A DNA stretch of 64,000 nt, taken from assembly GCF_032062135.1 (NCBI RefSeq), contig NC_092858.1, forward strand, positions 164,568,048-164,632,047. The letters are read 5' to 3'. Shown here in pieces: positions 13,083 to 25,429 of this stretch. Both the position numbers and the translations under genes were made by a program. The notes beneath the pieces were generated by a model. That model made no database searches. It was not told where the DNA came from and worked only from the letters and a program-made list of their open reading frames with translations. Every line of letters starts with the position of its first letter. Positions within the stretch are counted from its first letter, which is position 1. This stretch comes from Pyxicephalus adspersus. Taxonomy: Eukaryota > Chordata > Amphibia > Anura > Pyxicephalidae.

Positions 13083-13376
13083 TAAAGCTACGTATACACG
13101 TACAATGGTTCTGGCTCAATAATCGGCTCAGGGCTGATATTGGGCGAGAATCTGGCGTGTGTACAGGGCCCATTGCCCGAACAACGATCCTAATGCAAGG
13201 GAAGGGAGAGAGCGCACAGCAGGGTGCCGCTCCGTCATTCCCCCCTCCCCTCTGCAAAGAGCAGAACAGTGCTGTATGTACAGTACTCGTTCATGCATCG
13301 TGCAGTGCTAGTCGTTGGAAAGGATCATGAAAGATGCTTTTCAACGACTATTATTGCACATGTGTATGCGGCTTTA
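13083..13376. mobile_element. MITE family B, copy 1
   Basis: Terminal inverted repeats TAAAGCTACGTATACACGTA at the left and GTGTATGCGGCTTTA at the right, flanked by TA. The interior is GC-richer and includes CGTTCATGCATCGTGCAGTG. The long frames on both strands here (13012-13330) are artefacts of this element. Confidence 0.75.
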
Positions 13377-14029
13377 GCCAAATTAGTTAAAGTCTAATAG
13401 AGTGATCGCAAATATTGGGGTTGTCTCTGGACCCGAAGCGTTTCGACAATTGGCTTCCTCAGAGACTTATAGAGATGTTTTAGTTATTAAAATGATAATA
13501 GTAGAGAAAGAACATTAAATAAATGGATACATTTGCATTTGTAAAAACATTTTGCTTTTTCACACAAAACATAGAAAAAAAATAGAAATGACCAAAAAAA
13601 AAAAAATCAAAAGAAAACTAATAGCTAAAGGCAGAAGGGGATAAAAGAGTAATTTAGGACTGATTATGGTTAACTAGATGGTTAATTAGGGGTAAATAGG
13701 ATTACATTTATTTTGTTCAGACAAGTTTTTTGCAAAAAAGTTTGTAGCTGTTTAACTCATGAAAACTGCTTGCAAAAAATGGGTCCATTCATTATCTTTT
13801 ATTTGACAGGTGGTAGTAGGTGGAAGAGTTGCTGCATATTTTTTGGACAATGTCTAGGGGCAGCCTCCATGGTTTTAAATTGGTGCTGCATGCAAACACA
13901 AAAATTGTGCAAAAATTTTTAAAAGTTTTTACAAGCGTTTTCATCCTCCCCAAAAAAATGACAAATAAAGAAATCACTTCACTAGATTTTTGCAGCCTTT
14001 TGCAAATGCCTAAACAACGCTGCAGTAAA
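13377..14029. other. Intergenic with a short dispersed repeat
   Basis: At about 13430-13468, GACCCGAAGCGTTTCGACAA and TGGCTTCCTCAGAGAC resemble a dispersed frog repeat whose core is GAAACGCGT-like; a related motif (CTACGCGTTTCGCAGACC) lies near 52450. Nothing else is called. Confidence 0.4.
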
Positions 14030-14342
14030 ATACCACTATACCAGGCAGGATTTTTATTGAAAAAGGGACAGGAAATGTGCAATAAAACATCCTTACCTGC
14101 CTGTTTGCAAGCTTTTTTTTTTACATGCGCTGCTCAGTATACAATCCTGGTAGTCCAGAGAGCTACATCAGTCTGGTCTGGCAAATCAAGATGGACAAAG
14201 ATCTGTATCCCGTAAGAGGACTGGATACATTTATTAAATAATTGTGATCAGACGCCTGTGTTTTTTTTTTTTAAATCCCTTCCGCAATAAAGAACCTGTC
14301 TGCTCGCAATTTTTGACGTGAAACATATAGTTCCACTTTAAC
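14030..14342. mobile_element. MITE family C remnant
   Basis: It contains TGCAATAAAACATCCTTACC with TGCCTG, GCAATAAAGAACCTGTCTGC, and ends AGTTCCACTTTAACTGC, the inverted family-C tip. Confidence 0.5.
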
Positions 14343-14375
14343 TGCAGCAGCCCTTGCAATCTGATCTAGGTCAGG

Positions 14376-14791
14376 TTAAGGCTGCATACATACGTGCAAT
14401 AATTGTCAGTGGAAACAAACGATTTACAACAAATTGTTTGATAATTGTTAACAAAAAAGTGCACAATGACTGGTCAATGACGCCGATGAACCAGGAATCT
14501 CGCTGGAAACGAACGACCGTCCCGGCAGATCTGATTGGGTGACGATCGTTTTTAATCTATGGTCATCCAGTGATAGTGGATTGTTCTGTGATCAATTTTC
14601 TCCTGTACGTGTCACTTCCTGCAACGTTCAAACAATCGTATCAAGTGTGTACATTATTAGTGCATTAAATTTAAAAGATCGTATCGTTACAGCATGTACA
14701 GAATTGTGCACAATACGATCATTCAAAATAGTCGGGAATAATCACTGATCGATCGTTTTCAAACAGTAATTATTGCACCTGTGTACCTAAC
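14376..14791. mobile_element. MITE family B, copy 2
   Basis: The left tip TTAAGGCTGCATACATACGT, then GCAATAATTGTCAGTGG, and the right tip ATTATTGCACCTGTGTACCT are imperfect inverted repeats of the family. The interior is rich in CGATCGTTT-type motifs. Confidence 0.75.
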
Positions 14792-16770
14792 CAAAGAGTT
14801 ACAAAGTTTTATTGAATGATCTCTGCAAGTTTTACCATTGATTAATTATTTAATAGAGTCACTGAATGATAACTTGTATGTTTTTCCCAATTTATTTCCA
14901 TTGTTTTATATTAATAATTCTGATACCTAAATGAGGTCAACATGAATCAACTACATATTACTGCAGCTGAAATAGGTAAATAAAAAAACTGATCATCTGC
15001 TATTTTATTTTTCAATACTATGCATTCTTTTGGTTGCAGCAGCCTTGTGTATAAATCTTCTATCCCATTCTTTATCTTTGACTGGTTGAGTTAGGTCTCC
15101 CAGGCTGTAACTTGTCCGACTTCAAAAACATTTTTGTTATCACAAACAAGCGAGCCCCTCATCGAAGATGCCACTTGGTGTTTGTAAAAGAAAAATAAAA
15201 GGCACACAAGCTTTAACTTTGCAATTGAGATGCACCCTGCTCTTTCACTGCCACCCAGTATAATGTCACCGGTGCCTCAGCGTAGGGGGAGAAGAAAGAA
15301 AGTGACAAACCCTTTGCTTTAATAACATTAAGAGATTAATTTGCCTTCAGAAAATACTGAGTCCTAGATCACTGCGTAGGCGTCCATGGGAACCAATTCG
15401 TTGAGCTAACAAAATGCCGAACGCCATTCAGCCGGTCGTGTGCAATAGACTTCCTTCTTAAAGGCAGTAAGCGGCATGTTTGCCTACGTCTTGGTTGGCT
15501 CTGGATTGTTACCCCGGTCATGAATGTATATGCAGATTATGAGTCCGATTTGTGGGGATAATCCCCTAAGAAAACAGTTACAGTCGGTCTTTGAAGCTCT
15601 ATAGACAACACTGCTCTTCATTGCTGTCGATGTGTCAGTGTGAGCTTTCTTTTTTTCGCTGTGTGTACACACAGACAATAACTTTATTTACAGAGGATCC
15701 ATCCTCTTCGGCCGCCTGGTCCCGGGGGGAACAAAGCGTGTGCACATCTGTCACTGACTGCTGTTGACAATCTCACAATCTCTGATTGCTTAGACAACAG
15801 ATCATGATCTTGTTTCAAGTGATGGGAATTCACTATTCAAGCAGAATATTACTTAGCTGTGTTAAATATACTGTATCTCGGCACAAAGGCCCCCATCCTA
15901 ATGCTACTGAATGCGTTCAGGCGGTGTGTGCTCGGCAGGAGAGGGACGCGGTGATCCTTCGGCTGCCCGGCAGAACAGGCCCATCTCTTGTTCTACGGCC
16001 TTGCAATTCCCAGCCAAGTATGACCACTCCTGATGTAATACGTCAATGCTTATTGGGCCGTCTATGGCCGGATGGCACAATGCACACTGCCAGGCTTTGT
16101 TTGGTCCTGCATGGTGCCTGTGCACATTATGGATCTTTTACTAAACCAGATATGTTATTTTTAGGTGCCAAAATGATTACAGGTTGAAAAAGGGCATGGC
16201 CACCGACCAAAAGAAAAAAATTATAAAAAATTAAACAATTTGCATTCTCAGAGACCTGGCATTTCAGGCACAGCGCATGGCATGGTTGAAGGTGGAAGAG
16301 AGAAGTGTGTATATTTTACCCAAACACATGAATACTGTTTTATTAAATTATGGACCCCTGGAATAGGCAGAAGTTGAGGAGAGTGACACAAAAACAGGAA
16401 GAAAGTGGATATCTTATGTTGTTTGCTACACAACACCAACCTGCAGCAAGAATGATTGGTTTATTCATAGTACAGGTGCCCTTTAAAGTGACCGTTGGCA
16501 CTAATATCATATACAATCACTGAAAAAAGCTGCACCCTTATGGATAAAAAACTCTTACAAAACTCCTTATTCAGAAGTAGTAATAAAAACTCTTCTACAT
16601 TAGCCAGCTTGTCATTTTTGTGGCCCATTAAAATAAAATGTTTGCTTTAAGAAGACATCAGAAATAAATTTATCTCCTTTCCCCACGCCTATTTCCCCAC
16701 GTCTATTACACCACCAATGTTGTACAGGGATATCAGTCGGGTCATCTTCCTCCACACAGGTAGGTGCAGA
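14792..16770. other. Intergenic, low repeat content
   Basis: No gene is recognised. The stretches 15140-15520 and 15860-16140 are complex, moderately GC-rich and not obviously repetitive, so they could be regulatory. The frame at 15786-16187 (133 codons) has no recognisable domain. Confidence 0.35.
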
Positions 16771-16930
16771 ATGGGAGAAAATGACTTTTGACGATAACCC
16801 TAATTAATGTGTCTGGAGATCCCCAGTGAGCAGCGATTTTAATTAATTAATCACAAGGGGTCCCGAGGACAATAATGCCATTTAGGAAAAAAGGAGGGAA
16901 AAGCTAATTGGGCTGTGTTTTATATTATAC
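16771..16930. promoter_or_regulatory. Candidate conserved regulatory island
   Basis: Several homeodomain-type cores (CCTAATTAATGTG, TTTTAATTAATTAATCAC, AGCTAATTGGG) lie within 160 bp of non-repetitive sequence. The look is that of vertebrate developmental enhancers. No alignment was possible here. Confidence 0.35.
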
Positions 16931-17057
16931 AGGGATATGACTTTTTGTGGAGCTTTATATTTTATTTTAAAGAAACATATTATAATCTATTTGGCTTAAT
17001 AATATCAAAAAAGCGTCAGAACCACCTAAACTTTTAATAATAGCATAGAGCAGACAA

Positions 17058-17440
17058 GCTAAAGTGGAATCCCAACATTAAAAAAATTACAATTAAGTAG
17101 GTCCTTTATTGTAGAAGGTGCAGACAAAGCCTGCTCTGCAATAAAATACCCTTACCTGCCTTATCACAATTTTTTAAATGTACTCACCTGGCCTCATTCT
17201 GCCGCAGGCGCCCGCATTTTCTCCATCTTTGGCCATCACAATTATCCAGGCGAGAATGATATAACTCCTGAACGCATGCAAACAGGAGTCATTATAGTCC
17301 TGGAAATCCCGGGGAAGGCAGATACCCGGTATATCCTGGCATCATATTCTGAGCTGCATATTTAAAAAAAAAAGATAGTTAACAAGCAGGGAAGTATGTT
17401 TCAATTTTTTATTGCAGGGCTATAATTTTGCTTTGAATCA
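17058..17440. mobile_element. MITE family C copy
   Basis: It starts CTAAAGTGGAATCCCAACAT and carries the family phrases GCAATAAAATACCCTTACCT with GCCTTATCAC, and TTTTATTGCAGGGC near the end. Confidence 0.6.
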
Positions 17441-20392
17441 CGTGCTATGGTTAAATAATTTTAGCAAGGTTATGAACCTCACATCCTCAACCACTAAAGT
17501 GCAAAAGAATGTTTTTATGACCTAAAGAGACCCTGTCACCACATCCTATCCTTTGAAATACATCAATGCAGAAATGTTTTAGTTTATAAACTGATAATAG
17601 TTTCCTCCACTGCAGCAATTAGCGGCAGGGATGATTGTAGACAAACTGAGGAAAACATAAATTGGAGGCTCCCTGCACCCAGACTCAGTTAGGGGTCTGG
17701 GGAAGCTAAGGGACATTGGCAAATGCCCAAGTTGCCCTACCCTTCAACCGGCCCTGATTAGTAAATATATCAGCATTGTAGTTCTAAGGGAAAACACTTG
17801 GAATGTTCAGTCCTCAGACTTTTGGGCCTCCTGCAGCCGATGGGGTTGCCTGCATTGCCTGCCGTGCAAAGACTGGAGTCACCGGTAGCCACACAGATAA
17901 GTACTATTAACATTTAACAGTTTCCTACCAAATGTTTAGCTTTAAAGTGACCCAATGCTCTTCTAATTGGACTCTATGGGCGCACCCTTTAAAGAATAGG
18001 CTGAATGACTCCTGTGCGCATGTGTGAACCTGTCCAAGAGAAGGTGGAAGAAATCTTTGTGAGTTCAAAAGCTCCCAACCATGCTGCTTTCTGACATTTC
18101 TGGGTGTTGGCCTGCCCCTGCTATTCACTCCAGTTCCTCCCATAGACCCCCAATAATAAGAAACTACAGTGTGCTGGGGGGCAACATGTTTTTGAACAAG
18201 CTCAGAACTGTCAGATAGTAGCAGCATTGGGAGTATAAGTATTTGGCTTATTCTTCACATTTAAAATGCAGAAGGGGAAAAAAAACCCTTATAGTTGATT
18301 GCAAAGAGATCACACACAGCCTGAAATCAGGTCTGCTGAAGATTTCATTGTGGAGTAAAAAGAAGGGAAAAAGAGAGGGAAAAAACGGATGCCGGAGAAT
18401 GTGGAGGGAATGTAACCCAATACTCCCTGCCATGTGCAAGGGCCAATAATTCCTCCAAGCTCCAGCTAATTGTACTTTGCTACACTGAGCCGGAGAGATA
18501 CCTGTGCCAGATGGCATGTTACAGGGGACACGGCACAGATATCACCTATTGTCGGATATTTATTTGTTGTAATTCTCTTCATGGGCACTCAACTAGGAGC
18601 CTACATAAGGGGCTTATTCAAAGAAGACCTGCAACTCTGTATATTCTTCCGCAAATCCTTTTATATTCTACGTTATATAAAATCATCAGCCAGATGGGAC
18701 TTTTTATTTTCTTACCTTGTACATAGGACCAATGAGCATTTGATTATGATCTTCCATTATATCCATAAACTATTTATGTCCAGAATATTTTTACCTTGAT
18801 GACAATGTCTAAAGCATCAGAGGGGTGGCAACACCAATTAAAAGTAAAGAAATAAAAAGTAGACTTTCTAGGATTACTTCTCCTTATCCCTCTACCACCA
18901 CCAAGTCCTAGAACTTCCTATAACAAAAATAATTTTATCTTACCTGTCCAGATCCAGACAAAACTGACTTCAAACCATTTTTGGTGTGAGTGGTTTGGCA
19001 TTTCATTACCATTACTCCCTATGGAGACCTGTAAAACACTGTCCAGCCTTGGGCATGCTATGAACATTGCTACGTATAGCAGAAATAAGGTGGAACTGGC
19101 ACAGATCTGATTATCAGAAAAAAATGCATTTACAATTCAAAGCTAAACTCTAGATAAAAAACAACTAAATGCACAGGCAACATTCATAGTTTTATTGCAA
19201 TTTTACCTACTAATGAATTGTGCTTTTTTCCATCGGGTCTTCAGATTTACAATGTCCTGTAAATGTCACTTTCTCCTCCTAGTCTGTGATTGGACAGTGC
19301 AGGAAGAGCAGCAGAAAGATTCATCCACCCCCTGCTTTCTTATCAGCATGTTCCTTGTCAATGTATTTACATGCTACTCACTTGATAGGCAGCCCCTCCA
19401 TCCCTCTACTCAAAACTCCACTCTACAGGGGTTTATAGGATTTTAACATCAGGAAAAATTAAATTACTTAGAGCGGTTGCATTTAAATTTACTCCTAAAA
19501 TTTTTGAATTGGAACTGATCTTTAGTATACAATTAATACATACAATTTATTCTGAGTGCTGCTATTGTTGTTAGTTACATTCAGAGGTCACAGCTACTTG
19601 CAATAAAGTCAATTTAATATATTATTTGTACCATAGCTGATTGAGCAGCACTGCGTGCAGATAAATGGGAGTTCTTATTTCTGATCTGGTCATATAGCCT
19701 GGAATCCAGTATAAGGACAGAAGATATGTATAAGATAGAACTGTAAAGCTGTTATGTCTTCTTGCTGGGTCTCCCCTCCCAGATTTGAAATGATACCATA
19801 TGAGCTCTCTGTACATTAGAAGGGAATGGATAGTTAGGAGCTGTCCATGGTATTTCAGGAAAAGTTCCATTTCCCTAATGAAATGACAGAAGACTTAGAG
19901 GTGTAATATTCTGTATTTTCCAATATACATCATCTTCTAAACCAGAACTATTTCCAGTATATCTAGAGCTGTCACCCTATTTTCCTATATTAGAGACAGA
20001 TCGGGTAAAGAACATGCATATTTATATAGTACATAGAATATACAATACAAGTAGACTTGTAGCATCATTTATTGGGTATGCTAAAATGCAATGGAAAAAC
20101 TGCTACTGGTAAAAAAGCAACAGCTCTGTACGTCATTCTCCAGCCATCATGGAACTGGAATCCAATATATCAAATATAATTCTCAAAATGTTTCCATACC
20201 ACCAATGGATTTACATTTCCTTTACAGGTTAAATTCACCCCAAATTCATGTTTAGTTCTCTATTGGTGGGAATTCACTTATAAACTCTATTGGTGGGAAT
20301 TCATTTAGCTCCCAAGCCTGCACACTTGCCGTGGCACCTATGCGGGTCTCCCATTCTCCTTTCTGTATATTTATTAATTTAATATTATAGAG
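17441..20392. other. Intergenic, no gene recognised
   Basis: Mixed unique and repeat-like DNA. The segment 18440-18590 is complex and might be regulatory. The frame at 18470-18799 (109 codons) has no domain features. Confidence 0.35.
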
Positions 20393-20675
20393 CAGCCTTT
20401 CTTGACCTCTTTAACATGGGGAAACCCCTTAAAATAACTTTCAGGTCTTCAGCGAACCCTTGTTATTATTATAATATAAATCCACAGCCCTAAGTATATT
20501 ATCGTAGTGGTCAGTGGGAAGAAATCGTCTTACATGGCTGGCCAGGGGGACGAATGTCACCCCTACAGATAGCCAAAAGGATCATTGGTGTCACTTAAAC
20601 TGACCTCAGAGGCACAAATTGTTCATTGCTTCTGCAACCTCTGGAGGAACCCTTGAAACATTGTTATCAAAAATG
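20393..20675 (+). mobile_element. hAT-type element family D, compact copy
   Basis: It begins CAGCCTTTCTTGACCTCTTT, with AACTTTCAGGTCTTCAGCGA, GTGGTCAGTGGGAAGAAAT, ACAGATAGCCAAAAGGAT and CTGGAGGAACCCTTGAAACA in the same order as the copies at 37.1 and 50.7 kb. Confidence 0.65.
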
Positions 20676-21500
20676 TAGCTGGAACAACCAAAGCTAGGCA
20701 GGACCACCCAAACTCCTAGGTGGACAGAAGAGAAATCAGGAAATTTGGTAAGCAGATCTTGCTGTTGAGGTATTATTATTAACAATGGTTCCATGTGATG
20801 GCCTTTTCATTGTGAATAGTGAATACAGATATTTTAGAACTATTTACTCAAAGTATTAGGACATCATAATAACCCATCCAACATATCACAACGGAGGTGG
20901 CCTAAAGGAAAGCAATGTTTACCCATGCACATAGTTTACCAATCCAATGATCTCAAAGTACTGGCAACTGTCATTTTAGTGGCTGTGAAGTTACGCATTA
21001 TTCTGTAACTCAACATTTGAGAATTGTTTTTCATTTAGCATACTTAGATAATAACATTTTGATGTATATAATTGGGAAAAGCAGAATAAGCTTTCCCCAG
21101 TTGGTAAGGGTGTATGATGTTGGAACTGATAGTACTTGGCCATGAGGATGGCTGAGGGACCTTTGCATTTGCCAAAGAGCCAATCAGCCGACATAATCGT
21201 CATTTTTATGTAAGATCACCAGTTCATTAATAAATCAGTGATCACTGATATCAGTGGTTTTACTATTAATACCACATCAGCATAAGACCATCACCATAAT
21301 TACTACTTTATAGATCAACAGATAGCTGTTGATGCTTTATTTCTAAATGCCATTGTCTACAATGGAGATCAGTGGTGTTTGTTTTAAACCCCGATTGCCA
21401 CCTTTTGAGTAATCGCTACTTTAGCATATGCAACTGCAACAGAAGTATATAGACCACATACATCACTTCCGAATATGGCGGACAGTTACTCCATTTAGGT
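20676..21500. other. Intergenic, nothing recognised
   Basis: AT-rich, no supported features. Confidence 0.4.
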
Positions 21501-22191
21501 CAGGGGTGTCAAACTCTTTCAAAATTTGGCCCTCAACGTTCTTTTTTTGGCCCCCCAAAGGAATCTTAAATATGAACTGCAGCTGGCCCTCCGCTGCATT
21601 GAAATAGCGCCGCTACTACAATTCCCGGCATCACTTATGTCTATAGACCTGCGGGCTCTCTGCCTATGTGTGGCCCCGCATTGGAATGTTTTATAGCGCA
21701 AATAATGCCGGGAATTTTACTAGCAGCGCTATTTCACTCAAGAGGGAGTTCCAGCCGGCCACTCAAAAGATTTAGCTCAGAATTGGCCGCTTCTGGCATT
21801 TCCAGCACTCCCCCCCAGCTGTACTTTTCCTTGCTACTCCAAGGCATGGACTTGAATGGTTGGATTTTCATAGAAGAATATTGCTAATATTATTGTTAGC
21901 CTGTGCAAAAAGGTTACCATTGAAACTTAACTCAGAAGGCTACAAATAGAGAAAGAGGCATAAGATTTTTTCTTGAATAAAATTTAAAAAAAAAAATATG
22001 CCTCTTTCCCTATTATAAGCTTGTTCCAGATTGAATGTGAAGCAAAACCTGTTTCTTTCCATATGAAAAGGTTTTATATCTAATGAGAAGGAAACATTTC
22101 CTCAATTTTTTCAATAAATTTCAAGGTTGGTCCTCCACTTTGTCCAAGTTTTTAATTTTGGCCCTCTGTGTATTTAAGTTTGACACCCCTG
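21501..22191 (+). mobile_element. hAT non-autonomous element family F, copy 1
   Basis: Tips are CAGGGGTGTCAAACTC and GTTTGACACCCCTG. The 691-bp element is flanked by ATTTAGGT on the left and ATTTGAGT on the right, an 8-bp target duplication decayed at two positions. It contains two oppositely oriented GC-rich blocks with AAATAGCGCCGCTACTA and TAGCAGCGCTATTTCAC. The copy at 54933-55618 lies in the opposite orientation. Confidence 0.9.
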
Positions 22192-22389
22192 ATTTGAGTG
22201 ATTAGATTTTCTGATCAGCACTTTATAGTTTATATGGCATGGTGATCACAGTATAAAATCTGATCATCATTTTATAAATCTGGCAGTAGAAAAGTGCTCA
22301 TCAGATATTGATGGTATCTGATGTCCATGTAAACGTATTTGTATGAGCAAAGTCAAATGTCATTTTAATAATATACATAAGACATGAGC
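22192..22389. other. Intergenic, nothing recognised
   Basis: Short spacer between the hAT element and the candidate regulatory island. Confidence 0.4.
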
Positions 22390-22740
22390 CTGTTGGTGAA
22401 ACGGTTAACGCGCCTGTGTCTTCCTTCCTCCAGGGAGCATTAGGAGGATTGGAAATGAAACCTTCTGAGCAGCAGCTCCAATACCTGAAAATCCTGGCAC
22501 ATTACAATAGGATTACAGGCCGATCCCTCCTCCCATCCCTCCACCTGTTGTGTGTTGTGCCATGGCTCAGCCCTCTGGGCAACCTCCAAGCCAGTGCTGT
22601 GCCTTGCTGCTTCTCCTCCCCTGGATGATGTGCAGCTCCTGGCTAATTACTGAATGTAAAAGGCACAAAGAATGTTTCCTAATTAGTGTCCCTAATTCTC
22701 ACCTGCTCCTTCCCTCCCTGCCTCCTGCCCAATAGCCGTG
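22390..22740. promoter_or_regulatory. Candidate conserved regulatory island
   Basis: Non-repetitive, GC-moderate sequence with homeodomain cores (GGCTAATTACTG, TCCTAATTAGTGTC) and an ACAAAGAATG SOX-like site near 22667. The frames 22416-22735 have no protein-family features. The call is by appearance only. Confidence 0.3.
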
Positions 22741-24061
22741 CCGATTGGTAAAGTTTGCCTTGTATCTCTCCACCTTATAGATGGGGAATAGGGGCCAGGC
22801 AAGGAGGTGCTACAAGAAGGGGGGTGCAGCCATACATGCCAACACAATGGCTGGACATTATTCTAAAAAGTTTCCCAAATTTAAAAAACTTTATTTCAAA
22901 GAGTTCAAAGTTTAGGTTTTTACCATTTACCTTGTTTTTGGATTGCTTCAAAGCTTTATAAATACATATTATAAAATGTTAATGTAATTCCACATATTGT
23001 ATAATGATCCTGCCATGAAGGTCTTTGTTCAGATGCTTCCTGTTATAGGGTGACAACACTCTGACTCTGTCCCCCAATAGTGCTCCCATGTTGACCTCCT
23101 TCTAATATAAACCTCTAAAAGAGACTAGAGGCAGCTTACACAGACATGATGCACTGTTTGCACAGACATGAAGCAGTTTTGAAAAATTACCTGACTTTGG
23201 AGTTAGTTCATGCAGACAGGAAGTGGCTGAAAATGCATCAGGAAATCAGCAGCATTGGGATAACTTAGATATAAACCCATGCAAACTTCAAAGACGCAAA
23301 CTCCATACAAACTTTTTGCCATCTATCTCCCCGCAGGGGGGATTATCTCTTTCTGTTTGTCTCTAGCTGACACCAGAAGTGAAAAAGAGGAAGAAAACCC
23401 CAAACTTTTAGTGGTCACTGGAACAGGAATAAAAGGAAAATCTTTTACTTATTACAGTGACAATGAAGACAAGTTATTCTGATTTGCAGAAATGTTCTCA
23501 TTAGTTAACAGAGTGTTCTGATAAACTAAGCCAGCTCTGGCATGCATTGCAGCGCACTGCAATGTAAAGTATCAGACTACCATGCATTGAGATGTGTCAT
23601 AAAAAGTTCTGCACATCTGGTTCTTGTATTGATCTGTGTGCAGCCAGCCTATTGAAAATCAATGAGCTGCCTGTAATGCATCATTATTATTATTAATTAC
23701 ACAATAATTTTAACATTACAATAATAATAAATTGTATTTATAAATTGCCAATATATTGTGCTGTGCTGAATGTTAATGTGTCACATGACGTGCATTAACA
23801 AGTGTCCATTAACATGTGCAACACAGCAGAACAGAGTGATGTGGATGGGCCCTGAAAGTTTTAAATGGGGCTGTGCAGTTGATTTCAAGCACCTCAAAAT
23901 CCTGTTACTTAATTCATATTAGACCTACATATGTATTCCAGCTTAACGCATATTCTCCTTATTTATTAACATTCACTTTGCTAGGTTAAAAGCCTCTACT
24001 AGTTCAGTAAATCAAGACCAGTGAATTTCTGATTTCATTCTGGAATCACACCACATGCTAA
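22741..24061. other. Intergenic, no gene recognised
   Basis: About 23722-23775 is a decayed reverse copy of the SINE tail (GTATTTATAAATTGCCAATA). The frames have no domain features. Confidence 0.4.
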
Positions 24062-24196
24062 ATATTATTATTATTATTATTAATAAACAGGATTCATATA
24101 GCACCAACATATTACACAGCGCTGTACATTAAATAGGGGTTGCAAATGACAGACGAATATAGATAGTGACACAGGAGGAGGAGACGCCCCGAATTA
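24062..24196 (-). mobile_element. MIR/L2-like SINE 3' tail, truncated
   Basis: A TTA microsatellite is followed by ATTCATATAGCACCAACATA, GCGCTGTACATTAAATAGGG and GAGACGCCCCGA. It stops abruptly where a MITE begins, so the MITE inserted into or beside it. Confidence 0.75.
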
Positions 24197-24495
24197 AAGT
24201 GCACCTAAACCCGCAATACTTATCTGACCCAATTACATTGCAGTGCTGCAATACTTGTTGTCTTTCGCCTCCTGAAATTAATCTTTGATCATCTTCATTG
24301 GCTGGGCCGGGATGATGTAACTTGATTCATTCCAACAAACATCAAACTGTGCATGTGCAACCCAATGATATTGGACAGCTGGGTGGCCATCAGAGAGATA
24401 AGAACTGTTATTGCATAGGGGGCATTGCCTGTCTCTTTCTGCAATAAAAACCTGCCTGATACACAATTGTTCAAAGTGGGACTTTATTTCCACTT
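24197..24495. mobile_element. MITE family C copy
   Basis: Starts TTAAAGTGCACCTAAACCC and ends TTTATTTCCACTTTAT, inverted tips. It carries GGCTGGGCCGGGATGATGTA and CAATAAAAACCTGCCTGATA. Confidence 0.7.
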
Positions 24496-24588
24496 TATGA
24501 TAAAAACCTGATGATCTATTATGTGTTAAATCCATACTTTGGTCATTAGAACAACCATTCAGTTGATATAATGTGTACCTGTTCCCTG

Positions 24589-24589
<1 letters not shown>

Positions 24590-24624
<35 letters not shown>
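24590..24624. repeat. (AT)n microsatellite
   Basis: About 17 perfect AT units. A second TA-rich stretch lies at 24670-24703. Confidence 0.95.
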
Positions 24625-24626
<2 letters not shown>

Positions 24627-25429
24627 CTCTGAGACCATTGGTCTTTTTATGACAGGTACACTTTAAAGCTATATACATATATATACATATCTATATATAT
24701 ATTGCTTTTGCTCTGTACAAACAATAACATGTATACAAATGTATTATTATTATTTTCAGAGGCTGATTAATCAATAGAGCACAGTGTATACCTTTCTGAA
24801 ATTGCAACATGTATGACACTTGCTTTACCTGTAGACACTGATCTTCCACTGAATGTGTTTTGTAACATTGCCTTGTTGAAGAATATAATATAATATAATC
24901 TTTTACAAGCCCTGCCACACACATTTCAAACTCTTAAGGAATTGGCTCACCCAGTCAGTGGCTGCTCTATAGAATCACATCCATATGGTATAAATGCATT
25001 AGGATTGATTCACTTAAGGGTTAATGCAATTTAGGAGAGTGAATATGGGGAGTTTATTAATTAGGGTGAAGCTGTGTTCACTTTAAAAACAAGATTTTCT
25101 TTTCTTTCACATAATTGGATGATTGAACTGAATGCATTTATGTACTAAGCTCAGTGAAGGTTCGTTTTGCATTGAGAACATCGTACATGTTATTAGTAAA
25201 TAATCCCCTTTATATCTCTAAACTCGTATATACACCAAGCATTACATTATATTATTATATAACATCATATTGTACAATGGGATCATAAAATGTGAGGCCA
25301 ATAGGCTCGTATTACTTTCATTGGTACATTTCACAGTGTGCAGTTTGTTTTATTTGTTTCCTAATTAAAATGTAACTTATTTATTCATTAATTCATTTAT
25401 TTTAAATATTATATTCCTTTTTTAATATA
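24625..25429. other. Intergenic, AT-rich
   Basis: No gene recognised. The segment 24990-25200 resembles other frog MITE-like DNA (GATTGATTCACTTAAGGG) but is too decayed to classify. Confidence 0.4.

Noticed and set aside
13820..14215. 131-codon plus-strand frame
   Set aside because: It overlaps MITE family C sequence, has no domain and competes with an equal antisense frame.
15786..16187. 133-codon plus-strand frame
   Set aside because: No recognisable motif, no splice or start context, and low coding appearance; could only be rescued by transcript data.
22388..22425. tRNA-like segment with box A match TGGTGAAACGG
   Set aside because: No B box or cloverleaf follows, so a tRNA gene is not supported.
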